DNA of 64,000 bases from contig CM031562.1 of NCBI GenBank assembly GCA_018466975.1, positions 4,513,173 to 4,577,172 on the forward strand, written 5' to 3'. Positions 23,340 to 34,369 of the stretch are shown piece after piece; the stretch's first letter is position 1, and every line of letters starts with the position of its first letter. A model generated the notes under the pieces. The model was not told the origin of the DNA, did not search any database, and saw only the letters and a program-made list of their open reading frames with translations. This DNA is from Sparassis latifolia. Taxonomy: Eukaryota > Basidiomycota > Agaricomycetes > Polyporales > Sparassidaceae. The translations under genes were made by a program, and so were the position numbers.

Positions 23340-24571
23340 GTCATGCTGGCAGCATGATGTTGTCCCCCACTGAAGACGAAGGAATGTTCGTCCTGATGCT
23401 CGGAGGTCAAGTTGACCATGCAAAGTGTCTCGCAGACCACGAAGGATTGATTAAAATCCTGCGCGCCAAGACAGGTAGGGATGAGCTTGTTCTGGATAGA
23501 GTCAAGTGGTTAGCGGAATATAGGTTAGTAAATCCTTACACGGCTGACCTCCGTTTTCGAAGCTGATTTTTGGGCAGACCGAACATCCGAATGGTGAATA
23601 AATTTGGCGATGGACGGGTCTTTGTGGCGGGCGGTATGTGAATGCTGCCTTCAAGTGGAATCCCTCTCACGTGAAGTCTCAGATGCTGTTCATGTTCACA
23701 GCCCATTTGGCGGACAGGTTAGTTTATCATTTTATTAACATCATCCGGCCCCATGTCGAGTATTGTATCACAGGGTGTAAACTCCGTGTGCAGGATGCAG
23801 TACGTATGTTATCTCATTGCATATTACCGTCCTGATGTGGATATCCGACAGTTCAATCTGGGCTGGAAACTCGCTGTCGTCCATAAACGCCTCGCCTCCC
23901 CCACGCTCCTCTTGACCTATACCGAGGAGCGCCTCCCGGTCGTCGCCGAGATGCTGAGGCAGACGACAGGACTGCTCAACAGGACCATGGTTTGCAAAGA
24001 ACGGAAGCGCAAATGATACATCCGCCTGGCACCGGGGCAGCGAGCTGGGCGTCAACTACCGCTGGAGCGTAGTCGACGAGCTGGAGTCATACAACGCCGG
24101 CGACCATCAGCAGCCCTTGGACGCGTACGGCTCGGGTGGTAGCAGCCCTGCTGTTCATCCGGGCGATCGCGTCGCCGATGCGCCTGGTTTGGTAGTTCGG
24201 GGTCTCTCCCCAACGATGGTGAAAGATCAACTTCACTCTTCCGCGTCTTTAGCCCGACCAAGCACGCCGTGCTGGTCTTCACCAGCAATGCAAGCAGACC
24301 GGCCCCGTTCCTCGAGGAACTGAAGGCCTACCCGCCGGACACCACGCGTTCGGTGGTGATCTTCCCTCAGGATGTTTCCGATGTTCCGGATACGGCGGTT
24401 GGTGCCGATATGGTACTGGTTGATCGTGAGGGACGTGCCCACGAAGGCTATGCCGTCTCAGGGGAAAAACCTATGGGCGTGATCGTCAGGCCGGATCATA
24501 CCATTGGCGGTGTAATGTTCGGAGTCGAGGGCATCGCACGGTATTTCGGAGGCATCTTTGCGTCAGTGTGA
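23340..24571 (+). pseudogene. FAD-dependent aromatic hydroxylase, 5'-truncated and frameshifted
   Basis: Homology begins mid-protein with LSPTEDEGMFVLMLGGQVDH, then DRVKWLAEYRPNIRMVNKFG and, after a splice, FVAGDAVHVHSPFGGQ (the second FAD motif), FNLGWKLAVVHKRLASP, a linker (SAWHRGSELGVNYRWS) and a thioredoxin-like C-terminal domain (FSPTKHAVLVFTSNASRP to the stop at 24571), as in phenol 2-monooxygenase-like enzymes. The N-terminal FAD-binding half (roughly 250 residues with GxGxxG) is absent upstream. Frame breaks: one base missing in the small exon 23774-23799, where GVNSSVQDA is expected; a shift near 23990; and another near 24195-24230. It cannot make the full enzyme. Confidence 0.78.
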
Positions 24572-24953
24572 AGCGGCACACACATACATCGACGTCACTG
24601 AGCACTGTATCTTGTTCGTTGAAGATCACGTAGAAGAACAATAGGAGGAGCGAATAAGTATATGTGCATAGGAACAAATTCCATCCAATGAATCAATGTA
24701 CCAGCTCTAGCCAGTAAGAGGGTATACGACGGTGCGAGATTATTACTAAATCTATGTAATGCAGCGTACTAGTTCTACAATGCAAAGCATGCAACGGATG
24801 CAACGAAACGGCAAATTAGAGTCGACCACAAAAGACGCGTGCTGCGCATGCTCCCAGAATCTAGAGCAGTAGTCACCATGCCAAGATCTACCAAATCCAG
24901 GATACGCGAATGCAGCTCGTGATGCGTGTCATGAAGTCACTCATGCGTGCTCG
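24572..24953. other. Intergenic between convergent ends
   Basis: Short region between the pseudogene stop and the DUF4203 gene stop. No feature recognised. Confidence 0.5.
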
Positions 24954-26194
24954 CTATGCCGGCTCGGTAGGCTCCTGTGAAGGTGCGTACTGTATCGCGA
25001 CCCGCGGAATCTCCAGAGTCTTATCTTCCGAGTGATACTCTGTCGACAATCGGTTATCCACTGTTGGGATGGACGTATGTTCCGGTCGACGTCGGAAGAT
25101 CCACAGTTGTGCAAACGCAAGAACAGGCCTGAACAATTGATCAGACGCGATGTGAGAGCGAGGGAAGCTGAAAGCCGTCTGCTAGACTCACGTAAGACCG
25201 AGAGATACAGCGAGAAGGATGATAGTAACGGTAGTCGGTCGCCAGCCCACGTATGTGAGATACTAGGAAGTAAGATGAGGAAACACCATAGGCGAGACGA
25301 GAAAGGGCATACCTCGAAATGAGCATGGTTGCGATCGAACAGGAAACGCAAGCCCCAACTCATGCCGGATTGTTTCTCAACGACGAGGTCAATCGCTAGC
25401 GCCGTCAGAAATGTGCCGACGGACGAGGACGATAGCGCCTGAAAATTCAAACATGAGCATGGAAGTGTTCCTTCATACCCGAGAATGTAAACCCACAACT
25501 GATGCTCTCCATTTCCAAACGAAAATGAGGAGACCAATGATGCCAAATCCGGTGATGATCAGCCAGTCTGCATAGTGCTCGGGTGCAAGCAACCCGTCAC
25601 GGAAGAGACATATGCGAACGCCAAATGCAAAGCCTCCCAGGATCGACAGGAATCCGATGCCTGCGACTCGGCCAAATTCGTGCATGCCGAAGGAGAAGGC
25701 AACGAGAAAGCCGCCGACAGGTGGGAGAGTAATGACGAGATCCGGTAAGGCGCTGGCCGTCTCCGTATTGATGAAGGCAACCCAAACTATTGGACGGCTC
25801 TGTTGAGCGCGTCTGTTGTCAAAGGTAACAAGCACGTACTGCAGACAGTGAGAAGGACACCGAGGCCAGTGCCGGAGGTGAACCTCAACAATCTGAGTCC
25901 GACGAAGGCTAAGGGTACGCCAACAGCGAACGAATAGACAATCCAAATGATGGCTGGGGCGGAGAAATCATGGCCGCTACCGTCTGAGGGAGAACCTTGC
26001 GCAATGATACTTCCCGAGTTGGGGTCAATGACGGAGGTGGTGCCGTTCGCATGGCTGATATATGGCCCTCGTTTTGACAGAGACTGCCCGGAAGTCTCCA
26101 CAGAATAAAGGTCCACGGGCGACGCGGAAGCGTCACCGACGACTGTGAGAAACAGCCACGCCAGAATATGGAGGAGGCGGGCTGGGGTGGCCAT
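24954..26194 (-). CDS. DUF4203-type seven-helix membrane protein with signal peptide
   Basis: Five exons: 25840-26194, 25500-25786, 25313-25438, 25192-25262 and 24954-25128, 337 aa. The N-terminal signal peptide (LLHILAWLFLTVVGDASA) is followed by about 60 luminal or extracellular residues. Then come six or seven membrane helices: IIWIVYSFAVGVPLAFVGL, VCIWVAFINTETASA, GGFLVAFSFGMHEFGRVAGI, FLSILGGFAFGVRICLF, LIITGFGIIGLLIFVW, VGTFLTALAIDLVV and TVTIILLAVSLGLTPVLAFA. The motif VGTFLTALAIDLVVEKQSGM with RFLFDRNHAH is the DUF4203 (TM7S3/TM198-like) signature of basidiomycete proteins of unknown function. The cytosolic tail is short and polar. Divergent from the augmin-like gene, 347 bases between ATGs. 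Confidence 0.8.
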
Positions 26195-26541
26195 CTAGGA
26201 TGGCCGCGAGCAGGGGGGCTGTCGCAACGCAAGTGACAAACAGCTTGAAAGCCAAGAAGGCGTGAGGTTTGGGGCAAGCAGCGAAGAAAGGAGAGGACGA
26301 GCTGACGCAGCTCAACGGAGGAGAGCACAGAACGAATTACCGGAATTTGGGCGAACAGATGCAACTTCCACTTCAGGATGACATCAGATTTCTCGGAACA
26401 GAAAAAGGTGTGAGCCCGCCGAATGGCGGTGGGTCGCGTAGCGTAACCACGCTGACGGCCGACGCGTACTTCGACCCACGTGACCGGGTTTCGCGTGCAC
26501 ACTGCAGACGCGTCTCCCACATGCGCCACCGTGTTACAGCC
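26195..26541. promoter_or_regulatory. Shared divergent promoter region (DUF4203 / HAUS3-like)
   Basis: The two start codons face away from each other with 347 bases between them, so both promoters must lie here. No individual element is called. Confidence 0.5.
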
Positions 26542-28680
26542 ATGACACACGCACGGTAAGTCCATGAGGATCTGACAGTGTACCTCTGACTCCAAAATGT
26601 ATCAGATCCAGCGATTCTGCGCAGAAATTTTCTGCTTTGCTGCAGTATCTTGGCGGTCCAAACTGCTCGCCTGAAGAGGTTACATGGGCTACGGATCTTC
26701 CTGCAGGCAGTGCATTTCTAGGGTGGCTCGCAGACCAGTTACCGGAACAATTGAGTGCAAGTGGTCTTGAGATTCAAGTTCGCTCCGCGCTAGAGCCCAT
26801 TGCATTGAGTCATGAAGAAGCCACGGAGTATGTACCCATATTGCATACGTCTCATACGGACTCGCCTACAGCGAGTTGCAGCGCTAGAGCTTCTATGAAG
26901 CTAGGGATTGACAATACAGAAGACACCACTGATATCTCACGCAAGCTGGCCAACTATGACGTCCCATCAGCGTTGCAGTAGGTGTTGATTTAACAGCAAC
27001 ACCCTGAGTTGACCCTCAAAATTTAGTTCCCAAGCGAGATTCATGGAAGAAGAGGCTAAAATCCTCGAGGAAGAAACGAAGATGCTAAAGCATCGCGTAA
27101 GAGGAGCGAAGTTAGGTTCCTGCTTGTTCCTTTTCCACCTCCGCTCACGATCAACAAAGGATTGTATCCAAGCAGATATCACAGACGATTCAGATGCTGC
27201 GCACCTCAGTGAAGTCTGCAGACGCGGATATTCAACAGCGGCAAGAACAGCTTGGTGAAATATCGCTCGAGGTTGTCGTCTTCACGAAGGACCATCCATC
27301 AGCCGTCAACTGACGGTTACTCTCCAGATTGACGTATCGATCGAAAAGTCGACGAAGCTGGCAAATCAATTATTGGACGGGTTCCATCCGACACGTAAGA
27401 TGTCATTCTTTCTATGCCCAACGATCGCCGCTCACATCGAGCGCTACATCAGCGCCAAAGTCGAAAGATGTGAAAGATAGTATTTCCGAGCACAGGACAA
27501 AGCTGGCCTCGCTTTCTAATCTTCGCTCAGAAATCGTGGATTCTGCAGAACGACAGCTACTTATCATTGAAGATGCTAGCCGGACACTGCCCAATCCCTC
27601 TGAAGTAGAGTGTGAGGCTGCGCGCTTGTGCGATGCTTTCGCCCGGTTATCCCAACAAACCAACGAAACACGAAAACAGAGTGTAAACGCTTTGCAAGCT
27701 GCGTCATATTGCACGGAGCTGGGTATGATGTGCGAGGAGCTGGAAGCGCCCAATGGCGACAGTCCTGCACGGACCTTGGAGAATATTGTAGGCCAGGCTG
27801 AACTTCCCAACGCAGAGGACTTGCAGGACCGCCTCGACCCGTTTGACGTTGCAGGCGAGATCAGCCGGGCGTGGAAGCTAGACCAAGCAGCCTTACTTGC
27901 TTCGCGCGAGGGAGTATTAGACTATGTATGTTGGTCTCTATCATACGATAAAATCACCGCTGAGACTCTGATGGATGGTCATCGCTAGGTACACGATAGC
28001 TTCGTCGACCATCTTCTTCCCCCTCTGCATAATCTATACGATGAGCTCACGGCGAGCAGCACGTTTGTCAGTAGTGCAGATGCATTCATCAATGCCTTTA
28101 TCGAAGAGCTCGAGGATTGTGCAGACGACGTCGCCGCTGCTCGGGCATCATCCTCCACTGCATTAGACAAGATAGCAGACGAAGATGCCCGCAACCTTCT
28201 AGAAGGCGAGCTAGTAGACCTACTCAAGCAGACGCAAAGTAAATCCGCTGAACCGAGCAATATATGACTGTGCTGACGAATTTACCGACAGAAACGCGGG
28301 CACCAGACAATGGCTTACTCGTCCTCCTGGACCGTGCAGACCTCGCGAAGGAATTGCACGCTGTTTCCGAGCGCCTGCAGGGCGCTGATCTCGCGGAAGA
28401 CCAGTGGATTGTTCGCCTGCCAGGAAAGCTATCTGAGTTGTAAGTCACGTTCGCCTTCCGAAGTTCTGCTCTTGAACTGTCCTTGGACAGAAGAACTGGT
28501 CCCGCATCCCGACTGTCCTCCCATATCTACGCCAACTCTCCCGTCAATACCTCTCCTCCCTTCTCTGCCGCGCGAGGGCAGCGCATCTTGGACGCAGACA
28601 CGAAGAAGAAAGTCGATCAGTTGAGCCAGGCGGTGATCAGACTGCAGAAGGCACGCCTCTGCTGTCATTGTTTGGAATGA
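26542..28680 (+). CDS. HAUS3-like augmin subunit, coiled-coil protein
   Basis: Nine exons, about 555 aa: 26542-26555 (14 nt), 26606-26977, 27027-27096, 27173-27271, 27328-27394, 27468-27925, 27989-28238, 28292-28439 and 28491-28680. The N-terminal FSALLQYLGGPNCSPEEVTW with AFLGWLADQL matches the HAUS3 N-terminal domain pattern (a short domain followed by a very long coiled coil). The remainder is heptad-rich: RFMEEEAKILEEETKMLKHR, KQISQTIQMLRTSVKSADA and EHRTKLASLSNLRSEIVDSA. Augmin recruits gamma-tubulin to spindle microtubules; it is kept in many filamentous fungi but absent from budding yeast. The start of the fourth exon (CAG at 27173) is chosen for phase and is less certain. The assignment rests on the N-terminal block, so another coiled-coil protein remains possible. 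Confidence 0.6.
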
Positions 28681-29213
28681 CAGTCACTGACCGGAGAATT
28701 GCTACAGGAATCCGAATTGAACAGTCAGGACGAGCGGAAGATGGACACATTCATTGAGAGATGGTCACGAGCTTAACCTTACCTTGTTGTGTATTTGCCC
28801 TGCAGCTTAAACAGAAAAGTGTAGGAGATGAAAGTAATGAAGACATCTTAATTCTAGTGAAGTTAAGTACAGAGTACAGTACAATAAATCTGGTCGGATA
28901 CAGGCGTAGATGTTACCCAACATGAGACTGAGTAGATAGAACCACAGATCCGGACAGTACATCGTACGACAGAAATCGAGACAGCAAGCATTACATCGGA
29001 GTACAAAATAATATGCAACGAGAGATGGTAATTCGTGATACATGCACAATAGTCGGAGCGCCTGAGAGCCTTTTCTCTGGCGAAAGATGTCGACACCCAA
29101 TGGTAAGTGTGGAAAAAGCAACACACTCTTGCCGACCATGGCACCGCAAAGACGCGTGCCAACAAGTCTAATATGAAGAATAAATGATGCCGTTGATATC
29201 ATCCCAGACCAGG
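28681..29213. other. Intergenic between convergent genes
   Basis: Between the HAUS3-like stop and the stop of the low-complexity membrane protein. Short frames only. Confidence 0.5.
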
Positions 29214-32200
29214 TCATGATGGCATTGTGGTTGCAAGAGTTAACCCGACTTTACGCGGAGTTTCGATGGTCTGGGCTACGCCGGAAAGGACGATCTGTAC
29301 ATCGCGCACACAGGACATCGCATCAGCTTGAGTCGGGCAAAGAAGAGAAGGGCTAACCTGAGTTACCTTCGTCGAGACTACGGGTTCTAACCCTCCTCTA
29401 ATACTGCGCTCACTGCTTCCTTCCCTGTGCTCTTGCCCCCTCATACCTGCCCTCCTCGTATCCGTAGTCACATATCCCTCGTGTCCGCCATTTCTATTCT
29501 CACCTCCGTCATCAGGGGCTTTCTCGCCTTCGTCAGGGGCTTGCATTGAGTCACGAGGGCCTTCGGAATGCAATTCCGACGGTGGTGCTCTCGACGGACC
29601 AGTTTCATACAGTACGTTATTCATCTGATTCGATGACAACACCGTAGTTCAATATACAGCGAATACAATTAAAGATGAGGACTCACATCATAGTGGGTCG
29701 ATCCATGGATGACATTTGAAGGAGTTGCGGCAGAACGCGATCCGTTGCTGGTTTTAGCATTAGGGTAAGGCGTGGAATATATCACATATCCGTCCCCGTC
29801 TCCACCCTCTCCCTGCCCATTCTCTGACGGAGGGTGATCCTGAACGATCTGTCTTGATGCAGTGTGACCGACATGAGTGCTCCCACCGACTTGTGCTTTC
29901 CGTTCGATGGCCCGCATAGAACCATCAATGCTACTTGGAAGACGTGGTTTCGAGGACGAAGAGGCTGATGCCTCTCGTTGGAGGCGAACATCTTCCGCCC
30001 AATTGCAATTGCCACGGGAATTGCCTGTTTTCTGAAAAGCGGGTGGCTCCGCTGGTGGGAATGCCGAAGTCGATGCTCCTGGATCAACGCGAGCATCCGT
30101 GTGAGGATCGAGCGTCTGTGTGCGATTGCCACCCGGACCGCGAGACTTCTCGTGTGGATGCGTCGGGTCGGCAGAACTTGAAGATTGCGCTAAAGACACA
30201 GAGGCAGGTGCACTTGGACCAGCCTGAGATTCAACAGCTTGTCGCTGCCGTTGATAACTGCCTCTCGCGCCACGGTTTTCCCTAGCTCTACGTATAGGGT
30301 TCCTGGGAGTTCCAGAACACGTTGCTGTGGAGGCAAAGACCGGTGTTCTTGCACCAGCGCGTTCTTCCAGGGGGGTTGATTCCTCCGATAAGCCATCGCG
30401 GTCATAGTTCCGAGGTGCCCGACGGGAGTCTTGGAGACCTCCAGAGGGTACATTGACCGGCACTCTTGTACCAGTGCTCGCTTTCAAGGGAATCGCATGA
30501 GTGGATCCCGATATCCTAGCACGGTAACGGCCGCCAGGTGCCCAGTCGGAGGCCTCGAGACCTTCAGAGGGCAGTTCTTGGGGTATGATTTGAGTCGATT
30601 CGGGTATGATTTGAGTCGATTTGGGTATGATTTGAGTCGACTCGGGTATAATTTGAGTCGATTCGGGTATAATTTGAGTCGCTTCGGGTATAACATGAGT
30701 CGATTTGGGTATAACGTGAGTCGTCGATTCGGGTATATCATCGAGACCGAAATTCGGTGCGGTGGTGTCCCCGCCAATCGCAGAAGGGTCGGTATCGACC
30801 GCTTCGGTGAGGATCGGTGCAGGAGTTTCATCAATCATCGCGGAGGACGAGGTGTCACTGGTGAGAGGAGTTGTCCCGTGTATGTGACCCGGGTTGGTAT
30901 TAACCACTTCGGTGGCTATCGGTGCAGTAGTCTCCTCAGTCTCCTCAGCCGTCGTAGAGGGCATTAGTATGTGTCTGACGAGAGTAAGAATTCCTCGAAG
31001 TACTTCGCCTGGAGTATTGATTGCTTGGATGGGTATCGGTGCAGCAGTGTCCCCAGTTATTACAGTAGACAAGCTGTCACTAAGGAGGGTAAGAATGTTC
31101 TGAGTTAAGTCTTCATTGTTGCACCCAGGCGGTAAGCTCCTGCCAATGGCCTGAAGAAGTTTGTTATAGATATCCTCCATACCGCCGGGATAAAAGAAAC
31201 ACTCTGATTCTTCGTCATTGCAAGCTGTCTGGGTCGATTCATCCACATGCTCAGAGACGGAATGAATACCTTCAAGATTAGGGGTCATAAAACCGTCTTG
31301 ATGATCAGGTATTGGGGCATTGTCAGGGTAAGGGGATGTGGATATGACTTGATTCTGAGGGAGGATGTGATCGGTTCCTCCGTTCACGGGCTCCTCATCC
31401 AGTTCAGTAGCAGTGCAGAGCGGGAGGTCATGGGGTTTAAGAATGATGCAGCCGGTATGGTAGACGTCGAGTGGTGATATGACCACCGACAGATCGCAAG
31501 CAGTAACTGGGGCCTCAAGTTCAAGGCGAGGACCGGGGAATCCGAATAACTCGGAGCCAAAGTTGCTAGGCATGGATGACACGGACGCGTTGGTGAAATC
31601 ATGAGGCACAACCTTGAGGCGCAGAAAATCAACCTGCGATCAGAGACAATTTCCGGTGAAAAATATCTCACACGCACGATTGGGAAAGAGCTGCTTTCAG
31701 TATGTGGCGCACGGTCTATCTTGAAGATAGAGAGTTTCGCTAACTGTACGATCATGAAAAGGGCAGCTGCAACTAATAGAGATGCAACAAGAAATGTGGC
31801 GCCAATTTCTGCCCAGGGGAAGCGACGATAGATATCGAATATGGTGACATGACGGCCGCCAGTTAGAAGCGGCACTTGGAGGGGAGCCTTGGAAGTAGAA
31901 ATGGGGGAGTAGAGAGGGACTATATCAGTCAAGGGCCTCACAATAAGATCGGTGGTCATAGATAGATGATCCGCTCGTCCATCGTGCATAGGCGACGATG
32001 AAAGGGAGTGTGGCGATACAAGCGCGGATAGAGGCGTAAAGCTACTGTGAAAAGTAAACGTCAGAGACGAAACGACAAAATTTTCTGAATACGTGCATCA
32101 AACCAGCGGCAAGCTTGATGGAGGACAAGACCGGACGGTATAGCTGCTCTCTCATGTTTGCTCGTAGAGTTGCGAACAGAGGAGTGCTGAAAGAGCCATA

Positions 32201-32242
32201 CAGGGCTAATGTAGCGGCAAGTAAGAGCGGAACGATGAGCAT
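29214..32242 (-). CDS. Low-complexity single-pass membrane protein with heptapeptide repeats
   Basis: Best model: 32202-32242, 31672-32044, 29687-31633, 29358-29624 and 29214-29294, about 902 aa. The first exon (MLIVPLLLAATLAL) spliced to SFTPLSALVS gives a signal-like N-terminus, and a TATA element lies 64 bases upstream. A second hydrophobic segment (ATFLVASLLVAAALFMIVQL) is near residue 105. The rest is acidic then Ser/Pro/Arg-rich and disordered, with seven or eight copies of a heptad such as ESTQIIP encoded by a 21-nt minisatellite. No known domain. A shorter start at 31989 is possible. The last 63-nt intron is stop-free, so both spliced and retained forms read through to the same stop. 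Divergent from RIT1. Confidence 0.55.
30581..30745 (-). repeat. 21-nt in-frame minisatellite, about 7.5 copies
   Basis: Units of GGGTATGATTTGAGTCGATTC and variants start at 30581, 30602, 30623, 30644, 30665, 30686 and 30707. The last full unit carries a 3-nt insertion, and a partial copy follows at 30731. The minus strand encodes the heptad repeat (STQIIPE and variants); all length changes are multiples of three. Confidence 0.92.
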
Positions 32243-32305
32243 TGTTCATTCGACAGTGTATCAGTGGTAGTAAAAGAGAAAACATGTTGTGGCGCTGCCT
32301 CGCCG

Positions 32306-32313
32306 CTTATATA
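32306..32313 (-). promoter_or_regulatory. Candidate TATA box for the low-complexity membrane protein
   Basis: TATATAAG on the minus strand lies 64-71 bases upstream of the ATG at 32242. It supports that start over the internal ATG at 31989. Confidence 0.45.
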
Positions 32314-32541
32314 CCCTGTATGGACAACAAAGAAAACAATGTTGCAACTGCGCACTTGGAGACGCGTCGCGTTGCATCACGTGATGCACTCAGTGGCCAA
32401 CACTTCCGAGCCACGTACGGCAAGTGACGTCGTTCGTGCACTCCGATGCGTGGGCTTTTTTAGTAACAATAAACACAGCCAGCAAAGACACAAAGAGTCC
32501 CGCCCCCGATTCAAATCAACTGTATACTATCCTGTGATCAG

Positions 32542-34337
32542 ATGCCCGTCGCACATGGGCTGGAATATGGCTCTCATCGCGACATTGCCGCATTAGCCTT
32601 CGCTTATCTCCACAAAGAATCTCTGGATATCTACAATCGTTTGCACTCTATCGAGGAGGACGTTGCATTTGTTACAAGTGTTTGCTCCTCATACCCTCAT
32701 CTCCCTGTTCTACGTAGGCATGATTTCTCTAAACCAGTCGTAGTACTCATGCACGTCTTCATTTCAGCGAATCTGCGATGCGGCGCGTGGTATGTGGATC
32801 CATCAACGGTGAGTTGTTCGTACGTACCTCTTCTAGTCAAGCGGCGATGTAAAGTGTCAAAGGCAAGAAGAGAACCGGCTTACTTCAAGTCTACTGACGG
32901 GCATTATGGAAATTGGAGCTTCAACTTGAGACGACCCAACTTGCACCTGTTGCAGGTCGCACTGTCAGAAGGAGGGTGAGTCGACCGCATGTGGGATGAT
33001 GTCACTTTTCCCGCTTAGCAAACGATTTAGTTTGATAATTGTCGACTCTACAAGATCCGGGAAACGGATTCCCGATGCCCTGTCCAAGACTGTGCCGATC
33101 TGGTGTACTGTCGTCAACCGTGCTATACGCAGTCTTAATCCCATGACTCAGAAGCGCCAATGGGATACGGCGCTGTGTTGTCCACCCGGGGTTGTCAGCT
33201 CGCAGGAAATGGCACAGATTGAGGAGCGGATCGATGGATGGGTCGATTCACTTCTTGTAAGTCGATGCCCCTGTTGCTCAAGTATTCTACCCTCGTATAG
33301 TGAGTTGATCATACTATCTCGTGACGATAGGCCTCTTCATACGTCCTACCCGACCTGGCATTTCCCCTGAAGCCGCTATGGATCACGCCATCTACTACAG
33401 TTCTTCCTCAAGTAACTTCGGCTGCTCTGCGGAATTATCTACCCGTCATATGCGTTTCTGCGTCTAGGTCTATGAGTGAGGGTTTGGAAAGGCGAAGGAA
33501 TGGGTTTGCATACGTTCCAGGTTCAGGTGATGATCATGAACTCTGGGGAGTGGTGAGTTTTTTCTCTGCGTTCCCTGACGTTATTTGCTGACCACCAACA
33601 GGGGTTGACCCCCCAATTGTTCTGGCAGCATAAAACTGTCATTCTCAAAGCAATACGTTCGGACCTTCCTACCTTGGTTGGTTCTCTGGTAAAAGAGTCT
33701 CCAAGCCGGTCGCGCAACGACTGTTGGACCCTTCTGCCGACACCCATTTTTCAGGTCGGCGGATCCATATTGGTTGGTGCCATCTCTGATTTACCGCTGG
33801 CTTTACCTTCACATTTACCCGAGTCGGGTGCCGATATCGCGTTCGTCTTGATTAGTGGGAATTCAACCTCAGAGCCCCTGGATGATCCAGGGTTCGATGC
33901 TCCCGGTACTGTTCTCCAGTTACGCCTTTCAGAGGGGAAGAAGGAGCAACTTCACTTCCTTCGGAATGTTCTCCCGAAAGCGAGCACCTTCATTGGATTT
34001 CAGTTGGCCCGCAAAGCTCAAGTGTGCATTTGTTGCGACAGTGGTAAAGATGCCAGCGCCGGAATCGCATTAGCTGCTCTACAATTATTTTTCGATGATG
34101 CAGGAAATTTTACCGCGACGGCACAACAGCAAGCTGCGCTCAGTACGTGAATTCTAACTGTTTTTGCCAGCAGGTATCAACGTGCACTACACAGGGGCTT
34201 CTGCTTGTAAACAGTCAGTTCGTACACGCCTGCAGTGGATTATCTCCAGCAGACCCCAGGTCAATCCATCCAGGGTGACCCTCAAAAGAGTGAACGAATT
34301 CATCCTGTCTTCACCGGACTTCCGACGCCAACGGTAA
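32542..34337 (+). CDS. RIT1: Initiator tRNA 2'-O-ribosyl phosphate transferase (Rit1)
   Basis: Seven exons: 32542-32713, 32768-32808, 32863-32975, 33031-33256, 33331-33552, 33602-34142 and 34174-34337, 492 aa. Rit1 adds a phosphoribosyl group to A64 of initiator tRNA-Met, which keeps it out of elongation. Landmarks: LYNRL-like start (SLDIYNRLHSIEEDVAFV), LPNLRCGAWYVDPST, AYFKSTDGHYGNWSFNLRR, IIVDSTRSGKRIPDALSKT and PIWCTVVNRA, all in the N-terminal half. The C-terminal domain has a DSP-like core with an IFQVGG start and CDSGKDASAGIALAAL, matching the P-loop-like C-terminal segment of the family. The length agrees with yeast Rit1 (513). It ends 32 bases before the RIM13 stop on the opposite strand. 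Confidence 0.92.
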
Positions 34338-34369
34338 CGCGATGTCAACGCGATGCCACCGGCAGGTGA

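Noticed and set aside
25909..26595. 228-codon minus-strand open frame across the DUF4203 start
   Set aside because: Out of frame with the membrane protein and crosses the divergent promoter and the first exon of the HAUS3-like gene.
30581..30745. CRISPR-like array
   Set aside because: Units are contiguous 21-nt repeats with no unique spacers, lie inside a coding exon and the genome is eukaryotic.
30431..30967. 178-codon plus-strand open frame with GYDLSRF repeats
   Set aside because: Generated by the 21-nt minisatellite read antisense; the minus-strand frame is far longer and has a membrane segment.
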